Source: Tannerella sp. (GTDB taxonomy: Bacteria; Bacteroidota; Bacteroidia; Bacteroidales; Tannerellaceae). From it: 64,000 nucleotides of DNA. Position numbers and translations under genes: made by a program. The stretch is taken from the NCBI RefSeq assembly GCF_030528505.1, contig NZ_JAUMYS010000002.1:1-64000 (forward strand). The letters run 5' to 3'. Each line of letters starts with the position of its first letter. The first letter of the stretch is position 1. Below the pieces are notes generated by a model, which worked only from the letters and a program-made list of their open reading frames with translations, did not search any database and was not told the DNA's origin. Below are positions 53,509 through 63,219 of this stretch, piece by piece.

Positions 53509-54246
53509 TCATTGTATCTTTCGTGTGGCTCTTTTTATAATCCATTGGGTATGTGTATTGTCGGAAGATTTCCAACGCCCGATCAGAGGCTGTACCGCTT
53601 CTCGATTCACTTTAAGCCAGTCGGTGAGGTGGTTGGAAACCGATTTTTTCACGAAGAGTATTTCGTCTTCTTTTAACAGCTCCAAGATCCGGAAAACGGG
53701 CGCGGGATTTTCTATAAACGTATCCAGTTTACTGGCCCAGGGCAACTTCGGACGAAGCCCTTCGCTGGCCAATCTGCGCAAATGGAAATTGGGCGATTTC
53801 ACCCATTTTTCGATGATTCTGAGCGAGTCTTCGGGATATTTTCGGATGTAGGGCCGAACGGCGTACTCGCCCGTATTTCTTTTGGTTATCTCTTCGATGG
53901 CTTGCATCGAAAGCTCGAAATGCTCGATGCCGTATTCCTGCACAAATTTGCCGATGGGCAAAATCCAATAATAATGGGTAAACATCCCCGTTTCGTTGGG
54001 ATTTTCCTCGCCCAAAACAGCCATCAGAACAGGCAAAGCCTTCTCGTAATCCGCCGGAAGATAATTTCTTAGCAGCTCGGCAAGGGTAGCCACGCGTTGG
54101 GTGTAACTTTGTCCAACGGTTTTGCTGTCGGTGTCTTGTATAAAGCGGTCTGCCTCAAACTCAGGATAGACGGTGCCGATTTTTTCGGCTAATAACTCGG
54201 CGAGACCGGCCCCAAACTGTTCGGTAATGCTGTAATTGCTTCCCAT
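53509..54246 (-). CDS. DNA alkylation repair protein, AlkC-like (HEAT-repeat fold)
   Basis: A 245-residue, almost fully helical protein. The motif WVKSPNFHLRRLASEGLRPKLPWA (about 148-171), followed by WLKVNREAVQPLIGRWK, is typical of the AlkC group (COG4335) of DNA glycosylases, which remove alkylated purines. The N-terminal half has the usual helix pairs (YTQRVATLAELL). It lies 79 bp from the hydrolase gene on the same strand. It is not closely linked to any other repair gene in the window. Confidence 0.75.
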   Translation of the reverse strand: MGSNYSITEQFGAGLAELLAEKIGTVYPEFEADRFIQDTDSKTVGQSYTQRVATLAELLRNYLPADYEKALPVLMAVLGEENPNETGMFTHYYWILPIGKFVQEYGIEHFELSMQAIEEITKRNTGEYAVRPYIRKYPEDSLRIIEKWVKSPNFHLRRLASEGLRPKLPWASKLDTFIENPAPVFRILELLKEDEILFVKKSVSNHLTDWLKVNREAVQPLIGRWKSSDNTHTQWIIKRATRKIQ

Positions 54247-54521
54247 TTTTTCGGTTTTTGAGGCAAAAGTAATTTATTTTTTTGAGAGGGAAGGGGGAGA
54301 GGATTGTATTATCTTTTCCGGATGGGATGCTTGGAGATATTGGTTGTTTGAATGGTGGTTTCTTAACTTCTTTTATATGGTTTTGGATATTGGATTGTAT
54401 TTGTGGAATTAAGCTGATTTTCTTTTAACTAAGAGGTATGTAAATAAAAAGATATATGAAGAATATGTGGAAAATAAACAAAATGTGTATATTTGCCCTT
54501 GTATGGCATAAATAAACGACC

Positions 54522-55196
54522 ATGAAACAAAATACAGCGGAACGATTTCTGATTTTAATTCAGCATCCTGAAAAATCAAGATTTTTAGTTTCAGATCAAG
54601 TTAGAAATGTTGGTTTAATAGGGGCAATTTTACTTGACTTATCACTTGAAGGCACAATTAATATAGAAGCAGGGAAATTGATACTTAAATCGACAGAAAC
54701 GAAATTATCAATAGTGCATAAGAAGGTACTTAAGCAATTTGAAAAGTCCACAAAAACAAGAAAAATAAAAACGTGGATTTCAAGATTATTAAAGCATAGT
54801 AGGAGATATCAAAAAGAGATACTGTTGGTGCTTGAAAGAAAAGGATACCTAAAAATAGAGCCAAGAAAGTTCTTGTTTTTCAGCTATTATAAAACACGTT
54901 TGACCAATACTGCAGTTAGAGAGCAAATTATTAATGAGGTTAGAGATGTAATTTTTTATGCGAAACAAATAGATCATGATAGATCAATGATTCTAGGCTT
55001 AATCGACGCGTGCAAAATGTATAAAGTCATAGGTAGAGATAGAAGAGAATTAAAAATTTGTAAGACAAAATTGCGAGAGATCATTCAAGCCGACTTGATA
55101 TCCCAAGGAGTTGACAAGGTGATTAAAGAAATGAACGCGGCTATTCTTGCAGCTGTAGTTGCATCGACTGTGGCTGCTACGTCAACTTCAAATTAA
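54522..55196 (+). CDS. GPP34/GOLPH3-family protein
   Basis: A 224-residue protein. GPP34 pattern: ERFLILIQHPEKSRFLVSD, VGLIGAILLDLSLEGTINIE, VLERKGYLKIEPRKFLFFSYYKTRLT. The last ~15 residues are Ala/Ser/Thr-rich (AAILAAVVASTVAATSTSN), which may form a membrane-binding tail. Bacterial members occur in Actinobacteria and Bacteroidetes; eukaryotic GOLPH3 binds phosphoinositides. Role here unknown. The gene and its neighbourhood are clearly AT-rich. Confidence 0.75.
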   Translation: MKQNTAERFLILIQHPEKSRFLVSDQVRNVGLIGAILLDLSLEGTINIEAGKLILKSTETKLSIVHKKVLKQFEKSTKTRKIKTWISRLLKHSRRYQKEILLVLERKGYLKIEPRKFLFFSYYKTRLTNTAVREQIINEVRDVIFYAKQIDHDRSMILGLIDACKMYKVIGRDRRELKICKTKLREIIQADLISQGVDKVIKEMNAAILAAVVASTVAATSTSN

Positions 55197-55420
55197 TTGA
55201 GATTTAATAATATATGCTACAGAAAGCATCTATGAAATATTACACCGATTGAAGATGAATAATTTATATCATAAGGCATAGAGTGTTTACTATGTGGTTT
55301 TCAGAGCGATTGGCAAGTTCGTCGATAGTTGGCAAGAGCAGAAACGTTGGACGGTAAGTGAGCAAGAACTCCCATACGGCCAATGCTTTCATCGTTGTGT
55401 GTTACCAAAAAATAAAACAA

Positions 55421-56266
55421 ATGATAGAGTCGACAACAAAAAGTTATCCGAGCGTATCTCAAAGCTTTGGGATTACAGGAATCCTAATTTTAGGAGTAGT
55501 ATTGTTTAGTCCTGTGGATTTACTATTAAACAAATTTATCGGAAAAGAGGCTTCAGTGCTAATCTATTATCTTTTATCCATTGGAGTGCCTTTCTGGATA
55601 GTGCATTTAATTAGAAAAAGAAAGACCAATTGTCATACGTTTAATTTGACAATTAAAAATAAGCGAATAATCCCGTTTATAGTTATAGGAACAATAGCAC
55701 TGCTTATGGGAATAGTCGGACCAATTACGAGTCTAATACCAACTCCGGAAAGTTTAAAAAAAATACTTATGGGTCTTGTAAGCCAGACAGGAATTTTTAC
55801 TTTCATTTTAATGGTCATTGCTGCTCCAGTTTTCGAGGAATTAATATTTCGAGGAATAATCTTAGATGGGTTATTAAAAAGATATTCTCCAACAAAGTCT
55901 ATTCTGGTTTCTAGTTTGCTTTTTGGATTGGTGCACTTGAATCCTTGGCAATTTGTAACCGGATTCATAATAGGATTTTTTTCAGGATGGGTTTATTACA
56001 GAACCAGAAGTTTATCGTTTTCTATTATAATACATGCAGCAGCCAATCTGAGTGGATTTTTGATGAGATTTTTTATAGATGTCGACTCATACATGAATGC
56101 AAGCATGGTGGATATGTATGGTGGATTGATAAACTTGATATTCGTAATTTTAGGCTCGGTATTAATTATGGCTGCCTGTGTCTATTTCTTACATAAGGAA
56201 TTTGAAAGACTAAACCCAAATTCCGAAATAGAAAAAAGAGAAAAGAATCAGCAAATTTGCATCTGA
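55421..56266 (+). CDS. CPBP-family intramembrane metalloprotease
   Basis: The ATG at 55421 (MIESTTKSYPSVS) gives 281 residues; an upstream GTG start is less likely. About eight hydrophobic segments. The CPBP (Abi) motifs are complete: EELIFRG (EExxxR), the FGLVHLNPWQF His motif and the late HAAAN. Such proteases can take part in immunity to self-made bacteriocins or in protein processing. It lies in AT-rich cargo, 224 bp downstream of the GPP34 gene. Confidence 0.85.
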   Translation: MIESTTKSYPSVSQSFGITGILILGVVLFSPVDLLLNKFIGKEASVLIYYLLSIGVPFWIVHLIRKRKTNCHTFNLTIKNKRIIPFIVIGTIALLMGIVGPITSLIPTPESLKKILMGLVSQTGIFTFILMVIAAPVFEELIFRGIILDGLLKRYSPTKSILVSSLLFGLVHLNPWQFVTGFIIGFFSGWVYYRTRSLSFSIIIHAAANLSGFLMRFFIDVDSYMNASMVDMYGGLINLIFVILGSVLIMAACVYFLHKEFERLNPNSEIEKREKNQQICI

Positions 56267-56552
56267 TAAATCTCATATTTTTTTAATGTATCGAATGGGG
56301 GAATTCTCAAGAAAGGCAGCAGAATGATTCCTTGTTTTTCTGTATGCGGCAAGACCCAGTTCACATAGCATAGAACATTCCATTAACGCACTGATGAGAA
56401 AATAGTAACACCCAGCACATGGTATAGTCCATGCGGGTTTTAACGGTTTGCTAGTGTTTGTGCCTTATAAGAAAGTCTGAGACAAACTGATAGTCGAGAT
56501 TCTTTTAATGTTCTCTGATAACAAAGAAAATATATGTATTAAGGGTGTTAAG

Positions 56553-57182
56553 TTATTGCACATCAAACATCTTTTCAATCTGCGAAGATAAAGATACTTG
56601 CGTGTATTTTTTAGATTTATGATAAAGATAGATGTTCAGATCGTTCTTAAATTGAGGATTTAGAATCCCGTCTTTGTAATCTTGTTGAATCATTTTTTTA
56701 TTGTTAAACACGGTATTAACAATATGTTCGACTACTAAATCACTTAATTCAGTATAGGGCTTGTTTGAATTTGCAATTAAAAATTTTTCGACTTCCTGCT
56801 TCATGAAGATCAGCGTGTTGTTATCTTTTGGGCAATCGCCTAATGGGAGTAGCATTAACTCAAAATAAACGGGACATTGATCGATAGCCTGATACGTGAA
56901 ATTCTTTAAATACTCTTTTAATATTTTCTTATTAGACGAATTTGGATATTTATGTCTCAATTCACTCATTAATTCCTTCACTTTGTCTTGGTTCTCTATT
57001 CTCACTTTGTTCCCAAGTTGGATTAGTTCTGTTTGGATTCTCTCTGGAGGTAGCTTTTTAATCTTTTCCGGATGAATCTCATGACATAGCTTATCAACAA
57101 GATAAGTATATTGATCCGACTGAGCGGAACCGATGTATGGGGTCAGAATTAGAGTGGTTAAAATCAAAAATTTACCTTTCAT
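56553..57182 (-). CDS. Secreted protein of unknown function
   Basis: A 209-residue protein with a signal peptide (MKGKFLILTTLILTPYIGSAQ). The rest is helical and Lys/Glu-rich, with Cys residues near 33, 103 and 117 (KLCHEIHP, QCPVYFE, GDCPKD). No family was recognised. Its promoter (57281-57312) overlaps the edge of the GH2 repeat. Confidence 0.6.
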   Translation of the reverse strand: MKGKFLILTTLILTPYIGSAQSDQYTYLVDKLCHEIHPEKIKKLPPERIQTELIQLGNKVRIENQDKVKELMSELRHKYPNSSNKKILKEYLKNFTYQAIDQCPVYFELMLLPLGDCPKDNNTLIFMKQEVEKFLIANSNKPYTELSDLVVEHIVNTVFNNKKMIQQDYKDGILNPQFKNDLNIYLYHKSKKYTQVSLSSQIEKMFDVQ

Positions 57183-57280
57183 ATACTACATTCTTTTTAT
57201 TTTGTCTAACTCATAAAGATACGTAATCCTATCATCGATATCTCTCTAAAAGAGCTAATTTAAGCGATGACTTACATGCG

Positions 57281-57312
57281 CAAAGATACATTTTTACCTT
57301 CACAAAATCAAA
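57281..57312 (-). promoter_or_regulatory. Promoter of the 209-aa gene, overlapping the GH2 repeat edge
   Basis: On the minus strand TTTG (57312-57309), a 20-bp spacer and TATCTTTG (57288-57281) fit the consensus. Its last base lies just outside the repeat; the left copy has TATCTTTC at the same place, so the full box exists only in the right copy. Confidence 0.6.
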
Positions 57313-58169
57313 CAGGTTCCGGATATTGGAGCGTAAAAAATAGAGAGAAGCCTCCTTCTTCCTCATTTCATGTGAAAATGTAACATAATCTCTCTTTTTC
57401 GTAACATCGAAACAAGCGACTGTTGAATGGATCATCTAATTTCGCATCAAAAAACAGATTGGATATGATACGTCGTGCATTGCTTCTTTTGGTTTTGGTG
57501 TATTGTTTGCCGGATGTGGCGTCGCCTGCAGGTCAATCGGCCGACGGGGGGCGCTCCCAAATCTCGTTCAACTCCGGGTGGCTCTTTTCGAAGAATGAAG
57601 CCGACGCCGCCTTGCCGGATAGAGCGACGGCCGGATGGCAAGCCGTACAGCTTCCTCATACCTGGAACGATAAGGATGTGCTCGCCGACGGGCAGAGAGG
57701 ATACTATCGCGGCGTCGGCTGGTATAAGAAACGATTTCGCCTTGTCCCTGAGAAGGGAAAAAGGTATTTTCTTCGGTTCGAAGGGGTGAATCAAACGGCC
57801 GAAGTGTTTGTAAACGGGAAACCGGCCGGAGAACATACGGGTGGTTACACTGCTTTCAACGTCGATTTAACGCCTTTCCTCGAGGCGTCGGGAGAGCAGT
57901 ACATCGCCGTAAAAGCGGACAACAGCCATCGGGATGACGTGCCGCCCCTGTCGGCCGACTTCACCTTCTTCGGTGGTATATACCGGCCGGTACATCTGAT
58001 CACCACGGGCGAACAGCATTTCAGCATGTCGGACTACGGAGGTCCCGGAATCTATATCACCACTCCCCGGGTAACGCCTCACAACGCCGATGTAACCATC
58101 GCGTACCACCTGCAAAATCGGAGCGACGTGCCTCAAGCTCTGACGCTCGAGACCGTTGTCCGGAAAGAC
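57282..58169 (+). repeat. Direct repeat of the GH2 5' part, right copy (888 bp)
   Basis: Partner of 51322-52209. This copy continues into the intact GH2 gene. The two copies enclose about 5.07 kb of cargo (52210-57281). Confidence 0.9.
57379..57444 (+). promoter_or_regulatory. GTAACAT direct repeat and -7-like box of GH2
   Basis: GTAACAT at 57380-57386 and 57401-57407 (21-bp period), then TAATTTCG at 57437-57444, 31 bp after the second GTAAC. The arrangement suggests a dimeric activator with two contacts on one DNA face. Confidence 0.65.
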
Positions 58170-60119
58170 ATCGCCTCCGCTTTGGCGACGGAAACCACCG
58201 CCGTAACGATTCCTGCCTTTGGCGATACGGTTGTGACGGTAACCTGTTCGGACGTGCGGAATTTCGATCTGTGGAGTCCCGATCATCCGGCGATGTATTA
58301 CGTGGAGAGCCAGCTGATACAAGCGGGCAAACGAGTCGACAATCTGTCGCAGCCGCTCGGATTCAGAACGTTTCGTTTCGATCCGGAAAAAGGCTTTTTC
58401 ATCAATGGAAAAAACATCAAACTGATGGGCGCCAACCGCCATCAGGACAGGATACCCTACGGCAATGCGTTGGGCAACGATATGCACCGGCAGGATCTGC
58501 GTCTGCTCAAAGAGATGGGGGGCAACTTTTTGCGCAATGCGCATTATCCGCAGGCTACGGAAGTGCTGGATCAGGCCGACCGGCTGGGATTTGCCGTATG
58601 GGAGGAGATACCTCTCGTAAACGAGGTAACCCTCAGCCCGAAACACGCCGAGAACGCGGCCGTGATGCTCAAAGAGATGATCAAGCAGCATTACAACCAC
58701 CCTTCGGTGGTGATCTGGGCCTATATGAACGAGATCTATTGGGCGCACCGGTTTAAGCCGCAAGAGGAGATTGCCGGAAGGAACCGGGCGACGCTCGAAC
58801 TGGCACGACATCTCGAAGACGTTGCGCGGGAGCTCGATCCACATCGGTATACGGCCATGGCAATGCACAATTATCCCGCCTACGAGGAGACCGGATTGGG
58901 GGATATCCCGATGATTGCCGGATGGAATCTGTATCACGGTTGGTATTACGGCAAATACGAAGATTTTGGGACGTTTATGGACGAACAGCGGCGCAAATAT
59001 CCGAAGCGCATTCATTTGATCAGCGAATACGGGGCAGGTTCCGATGTGCGGCTGTATTCCGAAAAACCGGAGAAGTTCGATTTCACCATCGAAGAGCAGA
59101 TCCGTTTCACCCGTTCCATCACTACGCAAATCCTCGACCGGCCTTATATTGCCGGAGGCGCGCTGTGGAATCTGATCGATTTCAGTTCCGAAAGAAGGGT
59201 GGACGCTACTTCCCACATCAACAACAAAGGGTTGGCAACGGCCGACAGAAAACCCAAAGACGCCTATTTTCTGATGCAGGCGTTGCTGTCGGAAAAGCCG
59301 GTAGCACGATTGGGATATCCTTTCCGCAACCGGTGGATACACGCCGCAACTTCGCCATTCGATACACTGGTGCCTGTGCGGATGCACGCATTCTCGAATC
59401 AAAAGAGCTTGTCGCTGTATGTAGACAACCGTCTCTTCGGAGAAGCGGAGGTAAAAAACGGAATGGCCGAGTGGGAGATGAAGCTCGCTCCGGGGAAGCA
59501 TCTGTTGTCTCTCGCACCGAACAGTCCGAATACGCCGCAGAAGCAAATCGAGGCTCGGCTGATTCCGTTCCGTCCGGATGGAATGGCGTCGGAGTTGGCA
59601 ATGAATGTCGGGGCCAATTACGCCTTTATCGATACCCGCACAGACCTCTACTGGCTTCCCGAACGGACGTACGAAAAGGGCAGTTGGGGCGTTGTGGGCG
59701 GAGAGCCGCTTTACGTAGGGGGCAAAGTGGGTACTAAGGAAGATATCCTCGCTGTGGACGAAGAAGACCCTCTCTACCAGACGATGCGTGTAAACCCGGA
59801 AGGATTCGGAGCCGACGTGCCTGACGGAACGTACGAGATCGAGCTGTTGATGGTCGACTACGTGAAAAAATCGCGGCGCTTTGCCGACGAGGACAAAGAG
59901 ATTGCCTACGAGCCGGGGCGGAGAGTCTTCGGCATATCGGTCAACGGAACGACGATTCTCCCCGAAATCGATCTGGGCGGCAGCTACGGTTTGAATGTGC
60001 CGTGCAGGATCACCTTCAGATATACGGCAACAGATAACGCCGGATTATCGATCCGATTTCACCCCGTCAGCGGGGAGCCTGTTTTGAGCGCCGTTCGCAT
60101 TCGTGCCATTGGATTTTAG
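57465..60119 (+). CDS. GH2 beta-galactosidase-like glycoside hydrolase
   Basis: The ATG at 57465 gives 884 residues with a signal peptide (about 1-20). Domains: N-terminal jelly roll (about 30-190), Ig-like domain (about 200-300), TIM barrel (about 300-600) and C-terminal modules, the last malectin-like (about 760-884). The acid/base is Glu423 in VVIWAYMNEIYW and the nucleophile Glu521 in LISEYGAG. It should hydrolyse a beta-galactoside or related beta-glycoside in the periplasm. The exact sugar is unclear. It shares an operator-like element with the receptor gene 230 bp downstream. Confidence 0.9.
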   Translation: MIRRALLLLVLVYCLPDVASPAGQSADGGRSQISFNSGWLFSKNEADAALPDRATAGWQAVQLPHTWNDKDVLADGQRGYYRGVGWYKKRFRLVPEKGKRYFLRFEGVNQTAEVFVNGKPAGEHTGGYTAFNVDLTPFLEASGEQYIAVKADNSHRDDVPPLSADFTFFGGIYRPVHLITTGEQHFSMSDYGGPGIYITTPRVTPHNADVTIAYHLQNRSDVPQALTLETVVRKDIASALATETTAVTIPAFGDTVVTVTCSDVRNFDLWSPDHPAMYYVESQLIQAGKRVDNLSQPLGFRTFRFDPEKGFFINGKNIKLMGANRHQDRIPYGNALGNDMHRQDLRLLKEMGGNFLRNAHYPQATEVLDQADRLGFAVWEEIPLVNEVTLSPKHAENAAVMLKEMIKQHYNHPSVVIWAYMNEIYWAHRFKPQEEIAGRNRATLELARHLEDVARELDPHRYTAMAMHNYPAYEETGLGDIPMIAGWNLYHGWYYGKYEDFGTFMDEQRRKYPKRIHLISEYGAGSDVRLYSEKPEKFDFTIEEQIRFTRSITTQILDRPYIAGGALWNLIDFSSERRVDATSHINNKGLATADRKPKDAYFLMQALLSEKPVARLGYPFRNRWIHAATSPFDTLVPVRMHAFSNQKSLSLYVDNRLFGEAEVKNGMAEWEMKLAPGKHLLSLAPNSPNTPQKQIEARLIPFRPDGMASELAMNVGANYAFIDTRTDLYWLPERTYEKGSWGVVGGEPLYVGGKVGTKEDILAVDEEDPLYQTMRVNPEGFGADVPDGTYEIELLMVDYVKKSRRFADEDKEIAYEPGRRVFGISVNGTTILPEIDLGGSYGLNVPCRITFRYTATDNAGLSIRFHPVSGEPVLSAVRIRAIGF

Positions 60120-60145
60120 CGTTCTGTGGACTGTATCGGCGGTTG

Positions 60146-60212
60146 TGTAACATAATTCCTCTTTTTGGTAACCGTATAAATGATGGATATTGGTAAATTA
60201 AGATTAACTTCG
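60146..60212 (+). promoter_or_regulatory. GTAAC direct repeat and -7-like box upstream of the receptor gene
   Basis: GTAACAT at 60147-60153 and GTAAC at 60168-60172 (21-bp period), then TAACTTCG at 60205-60212, 32 bp later. The 27-bp core matches that of GH2 at 24 of 27 positions by eye. Confidence 0.6.
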
Positions 60213-60349
60213 CAAAACAAATCATGAAGAGGGCGCGCATAGAGATATTATTGGGGATTCGGGTTTAAGATGAACATACGGTATGGTTAGATGACAAACG
60301 GTTAGATACTTTTATTTTCTAAAAAGACAATCATTGAAAAACAAAACAA

Positions 60350-63178
60350 ATGAAAAGACTCTTACTTTTTATAGTTACGACCTTCTGCTTGCTCGTTGCG
60401 GGGATGTCGGCACAAGCGCAAACCTATGAGATACAAGGGACAATTATCGATGCCGACACGCAGGAACCTCTTCCCGGAGCAGCGGTGTACGATCAGGCCA
60501 ATTACAACGGCACGGCCACCGATTTGGAGGGGCATTTCCGTTTGACCGGCCTGAAGAGCGGAAAAACCGTGCTTACCTTTTCCTATCTGGGATACAAGAC
60601 CGAAGAAAAAACCGTAAACATGCCTGCCGACCATCATCAGGTGATGAGGATTCGTTTGTCGCCGGCAGACAAGGTGCTGGCCGAAGTCATAGTCGTGGGG
60701 AGCTTCGAAGGTCAGCAGCGGGCGCTCAACCAGCAACGGGCTGCGGACAACATCAAGAACGTCGTTTCGGCCGACCTCATCGGAAAGTTTCCCGATAAAA
60801 ATGTGGCGGAGGCGTTGCAGCGATTGCCCGGGATCAACATTGCCCGCGACAAAGGCGAAGGTTCCACCGTCTCCATACGCGGTACGCCGCAGCATTTCAC
60901 CAACATCAGCATCAACGGTGAGCAACTCGCGTCGGTACAGCAGAGCGGGACGAGAACCGAATCGCTCGATCTGATTCCGGCAGACCAGCTCGGTTCCATC
61001 GAGATCACCAAAGCATTGACGGCCGATATGGACGGCGATGCGGTGGGCGGAAACATCAACCTGAGAACCCCGACCGCACGATCGGACAAGCTCCGCGTCA
61101 AGGGAGACCTCGGGATGGGATTCAACGACCTCTCCGGGAAACTGAACTACATCGGCAAACTGCAACTCAGCCGGCGCTTCTTCCCCGACGCGAACACTTC
61201 GCAGGGACGTTTCGGCGTGCTGGTCAGCGGAAGTTATTACGGGAACAACAACTCCGAAGACCGGATGGATGCTTCCTGGTCGGGCATCAAGAAACCGGTC
61301 GAGATGGTGAACGAACGTCTCATCATGCCGGAAGATTTTCAGTTCCGGAAGACGGAGAACAAACGTACACGTGTGGGCACGACCGTTACGCTCGACTACA
61401 AGGTGAAACATCACGAAATCGTCTTCAACTACATGTACAATTACCGGAAAGACGACGACGTGCGCAACCGCCTGCGATTCGATTTCAACAGAAGCGGGTC
61501 GGAATGGATTACGCACGACAGCCTGAGACGCGGAAGAATCCGCCGCGACATAAATCTCTGGAAAGAGATCAAGTCGAACCACAACTTCAACCTCGAAGGG
61601 ACCCACCGGTTTGGCCGCTGGACGCTCGATTGGGGTACGTTCTATACCGTTTCGAAGCGAGACCATACCAGTACCCGGGGAGATTTCGCGCGCAACGATG
61701 TAACCATCGTAGCCGACAATCCGCGGGGGGTATTGGCCGAGGTGCCTCAGTTCAGGCCGATCGTTCCGTTGAATATCAAAAATCCGCTGTTGTTCGATAA
61801 TTTCAGGAGGTACGAAGAAGATATGGGAACGACCGACGCCTCGAACCTCGTGGGGAAATTCAATCTTCAGAAAAACTACATGCTGAAAGATTACGCAGGC
61901 GTCTTTAAATTCGGAGGAAAGGTGCGGAGCGTAACGAACGATAAGTTCCGAAATAACCGGGTGCTTTCTTTCTTCGATCCGAATCAGGAAGTAAATCTGG
62001 CCGAAGCCTTTGCGCACGTTGCCGGAAACACCGAGCCGAAGGAGTTTCTGAACGGAAGGTATGCGTTCGGCCCCAGAGTGGATAAAGAAAAGTTTACCCG
62101 TTATATGGCTGCGCACCGGCGATTGCTTACCGAGTCGGACGACTCGTGGGATGCCGAGCGGCTGTCGAAGAACGATACCTACAACGCTAAGGAGAACGTA
62201 TACGCCGCCTATCTGATCAACCGCATTCAGATAAAAAAGATTCTGTTGATTACCGGAGTGCGGTACGAGTACAACGATGTAAATTACAGTGCGTTCGATG
62301 TGAAGCGGTCGGGTACGAAGATCGTAGCGACTCCCATCAGCGGCGGAACGAACTACGGCTTTCTGCTGCCGAGCGTGCACGTCAAGTACAGCCTCGATGA
62401 GCTCACCAATTTCCGGTTCGCCTATACCCATTCTTACGCCAAACCCAACTTCGTGGATATCGTGCCGTTTATCAATTACGACGCCGATGCGGCGCGGCTG
62501 TTTATCGGGAACACCAACCTGAAACCTTCGCTGTCGAACAACATCGACCTGATGTTCGAGAAGTACAACCGCAGCGGCGGAGTCGTTTCCGCCGGACTGT
62601 TCTACAAGAACATGAACCGTTTTCAGTTCACGAGAATCATTCCTTCGCTCATCGAAGACTATCCAGGCTTCCCTCAAACGGCCGGATTCGAGTTCCGTCA
62701 GGAGCAGAACGGCGAAAGAGCGACGGTCTACGGTTTCGAGTTTAATTTTATGCGCAAGCTCAATTTCCTCCCCGGAGCGATGAAAGGTTTAAGCGCCTAC
62801 CTCAATTATACCTTCACCGGAAGCGATGCCAGCACGCAGGACCGGAGCAACATGCGGCTGCCGGGACAGGCCATGCATACCGGAAACGCCTCGCTCTCGT
62901 GGGACTATAAAGGGTTCAGCAGCAAGGCCAGCCTCAATTACAACGGCTCGTACATCCATTCGGTGGCCAGCAACGAGAACGACGATATTATTCAGGACGA
63001 CCGGTTTCAGCTGGATCTGAATCTCTCGCAGCAGATTACGAAGAAGATCAGCCTCTATGCCGAATTTGTGAACATCACGAACTCGCCCGCCCGTCAGTAT
63101 CAGGGAAACAACCGTCAGATCTCGCGCCTGGCCTATTTCGGCTGGTGGACGCGGTTCGGTATCACTTACAGACTTTAA
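60350..63178 (+). CDS. TonB-dependent receptor (non-SusC type)
   Basis: A 942-residue receptor. It has a signal peptide (to AQAQ, about 24), a CarboxypepD_reg-like domain (25-110), a plug with NVAEALQRLPGINIARDKGEGSTVSIRGT and DGDAVGGNINL, and a barrel ending FGITYRL. The plug is of the TonB-Xanth-Caul type, not SusC-like, and no SusD follows. It should import a small glycoside or siderophore-like ligand. Context with GH2 and GH29 points to sugars. A lipoprotein gene follows 41 bp downstream. Confidence 0.88.
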   Translation: MKRLLLFIVTTFCLLVAGMSAQAQTYEIQGTIIDADTQEPLPGAAVYDQANYNGTATDLEGHFRLTGLKSGKTVLTFSYLGYKTEEKTVNMPADHHQVMRIRLSPADKVLAEVIVVGSFEGQQRALNQQRAADNIKNVVSADLIGKFPDKNVAEALQRLPGINIARDKGEGSTVSIRGTPQHFTNISINGEQLASVQQSGTRTESLDLIPADQLGSIEITKALTADMDGDAVGGNINLRTPTARSDKLRVKGDLGMGFNDLSGKLNYIGKLQLSRRFFPDANTSQGRFGVLVSGSYYGNNNSEDRMDASWSGIKKPVEMVNERLIMPEDFQFRKTENKRTRVGTTVTLDYKVKHHEIVFNYMYNYRKDDDVRNRLRFDFNRSGSEWITHDSLRRGRIRRDINLWKEIKSNHNFNLEGTHRFGRWTLDWGTFYTVSKRDHTSTRGDFARNDVTIVADNPRGVLAEVPQFRPIVPLNIKNPLLFDNFRRYEEDMGTTDASNLVGKFNLQKNYMLKDYAGVFKFGGKVRSVTNDKFRNNRVLSFFDPNQEVNLAEAFAHVAGNTEPKEFLNGRYAFGPRVDKEKFTRYMAAHRRLLTESDDSWDAERLSKNDTYNAKENVYAAYLINRIQIKKILLITGVRYEYNDVNYSAFDVKRSGTKIVATPISGGTNYGFLLPSVHVKYSLDELTNFRFAYTHSYAKPNFVDIVPFINYDADAARLFIGNTNLKPSLSNNIDLMFEKYNRSGGVVSAGLFYKNMNRFQFTRIIPSLIEDYPGFPQTAGFEFRQEQNGERATVYGFEFNFMRKLNFLPGAMKGLSAYLNYTFTGSDASTQDRSNMRLPGQAMHTGNASLSWDYKGFSSKASLNYNGSYIHSVASNENDDIIQDDRFQLDLNLSQQITKKISLYAEFVNITNSPARQYQGNNRQISRLAYFGWWTRFGITYRL

Positions 63179-63219
63179 TCCCCATGGTTGCAAAAGAAAA
63201 ACATAAAAAAACAGAGAAC

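Noticed and set aside
51322-58169. Composite transposon or insertion sequence
   Set aside because: The repeats are gene fragments, not IS ends; no transposase, terminal inverted repeats or target duplications were seen.
57867-59546. 559-codon frame antisense to GH2
   Set aside because: Shadow of the GH2 gene, whose catalytic motifs are intact.
60362-62677. 771-codon frame antisense to the TonB receptor
   Set aside because: The receptor is clear on the plus strand; long antisense frames are common in this GC-rich codon pattern.
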